Part shown: positions 56,427 to 64,000 of the stretch, in pieces | Layout: each line of letters starts with the position of its first letter | Numbering within the stretch: position 1 is the stretch's first letter | NCBI GenBank assembly: GCA_027924585.1 | Contig: BSBM01000436.1 | Location: 8,447,001 to 8,511,000 of the forward strand | DNA length: 64,000 bases | Reading direction: 5' to 3' | Source of the DNA: Larix kaempferi | Lineage: Eukaryota > Streptophyta > Pinopsida > Pinales > Pinaceae | Translations under genes and position numbers: made by a program | The notes under the pieces: generated by a model | What the model was told of the DNA's origin: nothing | Databases searched by the model: none | What the model saw: the letters and a program-made list of their open reading frames with translations, nothing else

Positions 56427-58900
56427 TTTTCCTCAAATGAGATGCAAACTCCTGTAAAAATCCAAATAAAGCATTCATGAGCAACTGGAAGTCTGATTTC
56501 ATGTCAAACATGAGGAAACATCAAGAACATTTTTCATTTTTTCGCGATTATCACGCCTGGGCGTTGTCTAACCGCGCGGAAACTCTGAATTGATGCGCCC
56601 CTAAAGAAAGCCACGGCGCAGTAATCAGGAAATTACCGTGCTTCCCGACAGAGGAAGGCCGCGACAATTCTAGGCGCGAAAAAAGCGCCCTAGGGATTCC
56701 TCGAAAAATTACAAAACTAATGTGAAATCAAAAAATAAGAACATAAATTGAAAGAGGAGCTTAAGATCTCTTACCTCGTGCAGATGGTGTTCATATTGGT
56801 GCCTCGTATCTCCGGATATGATCACTTGAAGTTTTGCCCTTCAATATGTAAAAATCCCTCTATGAGCAAAAATAACCAAGTTAGAATGGTAAGTTTCTAT
56901 TTTTACCTCTTGCTGACATAAGTTGCATGACTATATTTTTGCTCATTATTTTATTTAAAATATCTTTTTAGGTCAAATTTTTCACATTACTAATATCTTT
57001 TCCAAGGTTTCATAAATCGTTTGACAGGATCTCTATACTTTGTTCACACTGGTGATATATCACTGTTTTGACCTTCATTCAAGCTAACTTTATCTTTTTC
57101 GTGCTCTGGATTAAAACCTGAAAAAAAATTCCAAGTGCTTTTTCACACCCCTGTCGTGCTTGTTAAAATCAAGTAAACAGTGTCAAGCTTAGTTGACTTT
57201 ACTCATGCTCATAAAACGATGAGGAAAGTATCATTTTGGTATTATTTTATTCTTTTTTTGGACCAAAATGATTAAAAAATTACGAAAAAGACCATCGACA
57301 TTCTCTTTAAGCTCTTTTTAGACTCCCTCGTTACGAAAAGATCGCCAAGTGCACTTGTCTCTTTCACACTTGGAAAAGTATTTGAAAGGTCGTATATTCG
57401 GTGATAGGTTACCTCTTTTTTGACCTGTCTAGACTATTTACGAGAAATGTATACCTCAGTCAACTTTTGACTGGGAGAGTTCTCTCAGGAATTGTTTTAC
57501 ACTTTTTCGGGACTAAGGGACTAAATTTACGAAAAAGTGCATTTTGGAGCCTTCTTTAAGTTTTTCAGGATCTCTAAATGTGAAAAACTACCGAGTTTTC
57601 CTTCCTTGGATCGTTAAAATTCAACATCGAAGGGCCCGCTTTGGGATGAACCCCTCCTTTCTCAGGTTCATAAAACATGTGAGATTGGACTCATCTATGA
57701 GATGAGCTATATCAAGCATTTGTTATCCTCTTCAAGTTCGTAAAACAACAAAGAGGTACTCGTCCATCATGTCGGGGGAAAATGGGAAATGAGTCAAGTT
57801 TATCTTGTTGGCAGCTTTTCAGTTGTCACCTTTAAACATGGCATGCATCTATCCCTTGTCTCCTTTTGGGTATTTATCTGTTCTTACTGAGTTATGGTCA
57901 TCATCTCGAGTCATCTATTTGGCCACGAGCCTACTCGTCGTGTGTTTATTCTCTGCTATTTATAATCCTTGCTACCAGGTTCTGCTTCATGCCGTTATAT
58001 GTTCAAAGGGTTTGCGTTGCTCTAAGTCGTCCACTATGTCAAGTCTTCCGTTGTGTCAGTACATGTTCTCTTGTTCCATTGTTACATACTATCTCTCGTT
58101 CCGATTTCGTGTCGATGATGTGGGAATCATTATGGCCCTCCTTTGACAAGTCTATTCCCATCGATGCCAAATCACTATCCAGGAATTAGGCTTAGGATTC
58201 AACCATCAGTACCTTGGTACCTACATGCTTCAAAGGTAGGTTTCCTCATATTCAACAGTAGGTTTACATCATTGACCTTTGATCGAATAATCTCACGAGT
58301 GCTCGACATCAACTCATCTATTCACATTTCATTGAGATGTACTACAGATACCTTTGGGATCATTGTCATCATTGGTGATTTCCCTCGCATTTGTTAATGG
58401 TTCACATCATTGACCAGTAATCAAATGGTTTCTACAATGCTCGACTTCAACACCTTGTAATCACATGGCTAGGTTCGTATCATTTGGGATCGGGTAGAAT
58501 ACCTTGGACACCTTTTTATATATTGATTACGTCCAGGCTGCAATGGCAATTTTTTGATTAGGTTTCCACCTAGTCATTACATGGAAGACCTCACTCTTGT
58601 ATTGTCACATAGATCCACTTATGTATTGGTCGTGGCTGTGTCATTATTGTCTCATGGATCTCCGATTGTTCACAGTAGCCATGATTTGTCTACAGTCTAT
58701 ATCATCTCACTACTCATGGATCTGCAATGTATTGGTCGGCAGCCATGCTTTGAGTCAATTGTTTCCGAGCGTGGGAATGCCTGCCTCGGTGGTATATTTG
58801 ACATTTTGTTTCTGTTTCAGCTCCTCGATTCTATCTCGCAAAGTATTTGTAAATTCTTTCATCCACCAGTATCTTCTGACCTCACACTTTAGGGGGCCTC
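56427..58900 (+). other. Element 2 3' noncoding region
   Basis: A GC-rich cluster of GCGAC/GCGCC words lies at 56541-56690, 115-264 bp upstream of the antisense gene's start. A block shared with elements 1 and 3 lies at about 57040-57650. GGACTCATCTATGAGATGAG (about 57687) is shared with element 1. The polypurine tract CTTTAGGGGGCCTC (58887-58900) abuts the LTR. No sense gene is seen. Confidence 0.75.
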
Positions 58901-59901
58901 TGTTATACCTCAAAATTACACACTAAAGCCTAGTGTCACATACTTACACCAAGTGAACTAAACGACACTTCCCCTTAATGGTCATTATACATTACTGGTA
59001 CCCTCCTTGGTCTCATCTGGACACCCAGGAGTGAAGTCTATTTCCTGAATACCGAAGACAACATCTTACCTGCCACGTGTCACCCAATCTGCATAAATTG
59101 TCGCGCTTTGCACATCTGATGGGTCACAACAATTAGGGTTGCAGCGCTATGATCTAACCCTGGGGCACGACAATGTCGCTTTATGCTCAGACCCAGGAGC
59201 ACGACAATCCTGTTTTATCCCTTTTTCCATGGATCTTGGATCTCACCTTTTGAGATATTTTCTTGGGATTACCAACTTTGATTCGATCCCAACCCCTCCC
59301 TCTGTTTAGTAGGCCTAATCCACTAAACACTCATTAGAACCATTTTACTCTCCTTTTGGTTAACCCTTCCAAACACTATAAAGGAGAGGCCTTCCATGGG
59401 CCAAAGGGAGGACTTTTCGGGCATCCAACCTATGATCTTGAGAATTTTGCGGAGATAGCTAGAGGAAGGACTTGGAGCTAAAATTTGGCTTGGACATCAA
59501 GCAACCATTGTAAGCATATTCAAGTTGTAATAAAGTTAACTTGTCTTGTTTCCCAACTCATGTGTGTTGATTGTGTTTCGATTTCATGATTTGTATCTAG
59601 CTAGATTTGGATTCTAACTTGTGATTCAGAGATCTTGGAGAATTGTATATGCTTGTGCATTGTCTGATCTTAACAGGTTCATCGCGAGGAATTTGGGATC
59701 TGAAGGACGAGTGGGACAAACATCAAGAGTGAAAGGTAAGTTGATTTCTCTCACTCTCTTCAATATAGAAACTCTGAAATACTTGTTTAATCTAGGATTC
59801 AAGATCGCATTTGTTCCATTTTTTTCTTAGTATAGAGTCAGTCTATCTTGCTTTATCCTAAGAGGGATTCTTTCTATTTGTAGGAAGAAATCTCTACAAT
59901 A
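58901..59901 (+). repeat. 3' LTR of element 2
   Basis: It runs 1001 bp and matches the 5' LTR from TGTTATACCTCAAAATTACA to CTACAATA, with TATAAA at 59377-59382. Small indels separate the copies, for example in the AATCTG region near 59090. Confidence 0.9.
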
Positions 59902-62060
59902 AAAGGTTATAGTGGATGGTCCTCTAAAAAGAGCCCAAATATCCATTTATAGAGGAGGTCACTAGCATAGGTGAGCGAGCAAAGGTTTTAGTGGATTGTT
60001 TCGGTGCATTTATACATTCCAACCGCATTGGTGTGTATACAACCCAAACACACCAGTGCTGAGAGTAAATGATGTGGCACCATGTTCAAAAACACCTTCG
60101 AGCAAAAAAAAACTAATATTTTGCAACCAGTGAGTTTATATTACGAAAGTGCATCGAGGCACCACGAACTTGAGAGCACCAAAACAGGGTAAATGTAAAC
60201 ACCAAATTATTATAAATACTTTATTTTTTTCCCATCCTTTGTGTAGTATGTCTAATTTACACCATTGGGACGATATAGACAACACCACACCACATTAGTG
60301 TTAAAACTTTCCAAATTAAAAAAAAAATGACTGCATTTTTTTCAATTTCTGTTTACGATGCATTTCTTATTCACAATCGCCTCAGAGTGTCATTGTATAG
60401 GGTGCACCAGATAGGAGTTAAAACTTTAAAAATTAAAAAACATGACTATATTTTTATTTCAAATTTCTATTTGCGGTGCGCTTGATATTATGAATGGCCC
60501 CGATGCATTGTGGAACCCGATGCACCACGTTAGGTTTAAAACTTTCCAAATTAATAGAACGGCTATATTTTTATTTCAAATTTCTATTTGCAATGCGTTT
60601 GGTATTATCCATCGCACTGGTGCATCATTGAATAGGGTGCACCACGTTAGGGTTTAAAATTTTCAAACTAAAGAGCACGACCATAATGGTGCATTAAATA
60701 TTATAAAATGCATTGGGGCATCCAACACTCAGGCACACCAGTATAGGGTTTAATAAAAAAAATTACACAACCAAAAAAACAAATTTTACCATTATACAAT
60801 GCTTCTGATCCTAATCGCACTAGTGTCATACATCACCTACTTAGACGCCCCAACATCCGTGCACCACTTGGTGACATTTCTCACACCCATTGGATGCTGT
60901 CTGGATTTTGAATTTTTCCAAACGGTGGGAAAAAATTCAAATTTTACAAACATCGCCACGTTACCTCCCCGATGCGCAAGGGACTAGGTAAATTGATTGT
61001 TACTTCACTATTTAATTTTTTAGAGGATTAAATTTGAGAATTCACCTTTCTTTTTCCCAAATTAAAATAAAATTAAAAACTTTGTGCGGTGTGTTCAAGC
61101 CATTCGGCTCGCACTGCTAGACCGAGCACCCAGTAAATTTGCAGGGTGCACCAGTAGCGATGTGTTTACGTCATTGTCGCACCGCATGTATGGTGCATTA
61201 TAATTTTTAACGCATTGATTAACATATTTTTTAATAAAAAGTATAAATGTAATACTGGTGCGTAATATAAATACAACCGCACCGATTAACATAATTTTTA
61301 ATAGAAACTATAAATACAATACCGGTGTGTAATATAAATAAAACTGCACTAATTAACACAATTTTTAATAAAAAATATAAATGTAATACCAGTGCGTAAT
61401 ATAAATACAACCACGCCTCACAACAGTGCGTTGATGTACTCTAAGCGCATTCAATAAATAAACACAATTTATTTAAAAATGATGGCATTGAGCTATGTAG
61501 CTGATTTAATTGGTCGCACCACTGTCATGGTGCGTTGGCGTGTTCCTATCCCACTGCTAGATGTGTTGTCAATGCACCAGAGAATCCTTTTAATCATTTC
61601 CATGATAATTGGTGCGCACAGTAAGTGCTAATGTATCAATGGTACAGTGCGCTAATATGTAATAGATGCACCATTAATCCCAGAAACCATATAAATCACA
61701 AAGAACTACTCATATCACGATGCACTCAATTAATACTTGCACACCATTCCCGGTGTGATGAGTTATTTACAGTGCGCTTATGTGTAATAGGTGCACCGTT
61801 ATGTTTTGAACATGTCACAAACACACAAATCCGCACCTACTAAGGTGTCCTCATTAACATATGCGCACTGTTTATGGTGCGATTAGTTCGCTACAATGCA
61901 CTAGTGCATCCTATTATTTGATGCACCATTAAACAAAATATATTAAAAAAGGTTACCATGCTCACCGATGCACTTGTTTATTCTAGTGCACTATTTGTGG
62001 TGCTTGTTTGCTTAAAGAGAGCCGCGAGTGGTGCATTCCTATAATTTAGGCGCACCGCTT
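59902..62060. repeat. Composite field of tandem repeats rich in GGTGC/GCACC words
   Basis: Three separate arrays share the words GGTGCA, GCACCA or GGTGCG. They are a 117-118-bp repeat (TTAAAACTTT or TTAAAATTTT at about 60301, 60418, 60536 and 60654), a 67-bp repeat (ATTAACA at 61218, 61285 and 61352), and an approximately 124-bp repeat (AGTGCGCT or ATGCACTA near 61647, 61771 and 61893). Similar words also occur singly from 60010 on. No gene is visible. Confidence 0.75.
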
Positions 62061-62159
62061 GTCAAATTCATTTATTTTAAGAAACCATTTATTATTTGAT
62101 GTTAATAAATAACATGCTCATTTAATGAAATAATTTTTTGTATATTTATGAGACTGATC

Positions 62160-63215
62160 GATGTTATATGTGTATCAGATACGCTAACGGTGAGAGGCGT
62201 CTAAGCAACAACATGCACAAGTTGATCCATACAACTTCGTTCGTGGTTGGGATGCCATAGAGGGGAAGAGGGATTTGTTCCCTCATCCCATCACAGATCA
62301 TACAAGAGATCTCTTATTGGTTGTAGGCCTCATGAATTTATATAAGGAGGCTACATCCCTCGAGGGGAAATTGTCTTTATTGGTGTAGTTCATCCGTCAT
62401 TGGGACCACGACAGACATGCATTTTGTATTGGTCCACTCAGTGGTTCTATCCTACTGAGGATGATATATATTTCATCACTATACTATTTAGGAGAGGGGG
62501 GATTTTCCCAAGTTCCTTGGTGTCCCAATAGGTTTTTTGGTAAAGGGTAAACTAGCTTACTCTCAGAGATATATCATTGCACACATCGTCGATATTGCTG
62601 ATTTTTAGGTGCGCGATGGATAGCTCTAGATTGGTGCTTTTGGTGGAGAGGAGGTTAGGTTCCTCTCATTGTTGGTTATGAGCATTTCACACTACATCAC
62701 TAATGGGAAATGCATTAGTTTCCCTCTTTTATATTATGTAGATTCTTTAGTGCGGTCACCTAGATGCATTAGGTGGTTTGCCATTTTTTATGATAGTTTG
62801 TTTTTTCTCTGGATCGATGTCGTGTAGTGTTTGATGGGAGGTCCAAATTCCCTTTTGTTTAAGATATTTTTTGTTTATTTTTTGAGAGGATTCTGGACAC
62901 GAGGCCATCATTTAACTGTCTTCGATTGAGGTGCATATGTGGATGTGGGGACAGATGATTCCCAAGAGGGGGAAAGTTTGAATTCCCAGCATGGATCACA
63001 TTAGAGGTGTTGGAGATGTTAGACAGTGAGGAGGAAAATGCATTGGACCTTCTACCATATTCGTACATTGGGTTGGTCTGGAGAGTATGTCCCAACATCT
63101 TTTCCACCCAAGTTGAGCCACAAGATGGAAGATGTAATATTAGTGTTATGTTTAAATTAATATAGCTGCAACATTTTATTGCCTTATTTAATGCAAATGA
63201 AACATATTCTAACAT
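62160..63215 (+). pseudogene. Plant-mobile-domain-like gene related to the antisense genes, broken
   Basis: Plus-strand frames encode DLLLVVGLMNLYKEATSLEG, FIRHWDHDRHAFCIG, FYPTEDDIYFITILFRRGG, PLLYYVDSLVRSPRCIRW and FFERILDTRP. These line up in order with the antisense genes of elements 1 and 2 (ACGLLKLF, LTHIIQLWD, FLTGLSKRG, SPKVFNWCEG, FFLERVPLLRP). At least three frame changes and many stops break it. A CAG acceptor-like site precedes it at about 62180. It may be the antisense gene of a minus-strand element that continues past the window. Confidence 0.65.
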
Positions 63216-63310
63216 TTTTTTAAAAAAAAATATTAAACTTTTTAATGAAATTGTCTAATTATATTTATTATGTACTATATATTCTACATACATTAACACA
63301 TTTGATAGGG

Positions 63311-63994
63311 AGGTGCCCCCTGATCCGGTTTAGGGTGATGAGGATATGCAAGACGCTGAGGTGCCTGCATATCCAAGACCAGACCTAAAACATATGACAT
63401 ATTAGTGGTTTCAACAAGACATGGAAAACCGATTGTCCACACTATTGGGTCAATGAGGAGTGGATCCTCTACTAGTCATGGATATCTTGCAAGACCCTGA
63501 TCTCGTAGAGTTATGGAGGATGTTGCCTCTTGATATGTGATTGTTGATGCAGTATGTAGTTGGTGCATCCATGCTTTTAGATGCTTGGAGGTAGGATGAT
63601 CATTATACGTCATCTGATGAGGATGGCGATCATCGTCCTCGTCCACCTCTTCCTCCTCCCCAGTGTGATAGCAGGAGCATCGCCATATCATGCTCCACCT
63701 CCTCCAACTCACTATGACTTGGAATCATTGTCATATCACATGCCACCTTCTCCTCCTCGCCATAATGTGGGAGCATCACCATCTCATGCTCCACATCCTC
63801 CTCCTTCTCCTCACCATGATCACGACCAACCATTATTTACTCCTCCACACCTAGTCCACCCACCAAAACCTCCTATCCATCCACTCGTCCTACAAGCCAC
63901 TCCACCATCTCCTACTCCACTCACCTCAGCTGTAAATAGGATGGTTGCAGTGGGTGATATTTGTCTTGATGGAGATATATATTCTGCTCTCTAG
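63311..63994 (+). pseudogene. Pro-rich 3' exon or tail of the mobile-domain-like gene, broken
   Basis: After a possible intron ending TTTGATAG (about 63302-63309) the sequence reads as an acidic and then Pro/His-rich tail (SSDEDGDHRPRPPLPPP, then in another frame SYHMPPSPPRHNVGASPSHA). A frameshift lies near 63670. The last stop is at 63992. The link to the preceding exon is inferred from strand, spacing and style only; the tail differs from exon 2 of the antisense genes. Confidence 0.35.
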
Positions 63995-64000
63995 TCTACT

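Larger units (their letters stand above)
34656..59901 (+). mobile_element. Element 2: Tat-type Ty3/gypsy retrotransposon, split by element 3
   Basis: Two LTRs (34656 and 58901) flank gag, protease, RT/RNase H, integrase, second RNase H and an antisense gene. Flanking 5-mers are GAAGG (34651-34655) and AAAGG (59902-59906), a target duplication with one change. About 9.2 kb of its 25 kb is the nested element 3. Proteins are clearly homologous to element 1 but diverged, and the LTRs differ in sequence, so this is a sister family and not a recent duplicate. Confidence 0.92.

Overview
This is a plant nuclear-genome window made almost entirely of nested retrotransposons. I see no intact host gene, rRNA, tRNA or CRISPR array. 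Ty3/gypsy chromovirus, Tat-type Ty3/gypsy, Ty1/copia and SINE-like copies sit side by side and inside one another, as in large repeat-rich seed-plant genomes. A gymnosperm is possible, but that is a weak inference from element style only. Every pol region carries stops and frameshifts, so all copies look inactive.

Layout. 1-2037 is the 3' half of a chromovirus-type gypsy pol, followed by its 3' LTR from 2075. 4708-8987 is a 5'-truncated Ty1/copia element on the plus strand. It abuts the reverse-transcriptase start of an older minus-strand copia (8988-9430), which resumes at 25636 and carries an integrase core at 26190-26545. Between those halves lies element 1 (9431-25635), a Tat-type gypsy element with two LTRs and a CAGGT target duplication. 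Element 1 itself contains a solo LTR (23185-23911, duplication ACTGC). 25893-26095 is a SINE-like insertion with its own target duplication. 27640-28095 is a degenerate GC-rich minisatellite, and 29146-32364 is a broken gene of unknown family with a long coiled coil.

Element 2 (34656-59901) is a second, diverged Tat-type element. Its gag is split by element 3 (39600-48806, duplication GGAAC), a gag-only non-autonomous relative with two zinc knuckles and no pol. 59902-62060 is a dense field of tandem repeats built on GGTGC/GCACC words. 62160-63994 is a broken gene related to the antisense genes of elements 1 and 2.

How the parts work together. Elements 1 and 2 share gag, a DEGA-type protease, RT with YLDD, RNase H, integrase, a second RNase H after integrase, and then a convergent minus-strand gene of two exons. 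That antisense gene is conserved in sequence and in intron position and phase between the two copies, and a third relative lies at the right edge. It is the strongest candidate here for an under-described system. Elements 1, 2 and 3 also share a GC-rich island 240-310 bp after the 5' LTR and a conserved 3' noncoding block. Element 3 could therefore have been mobilised in trans by its pol-bearing relatives.
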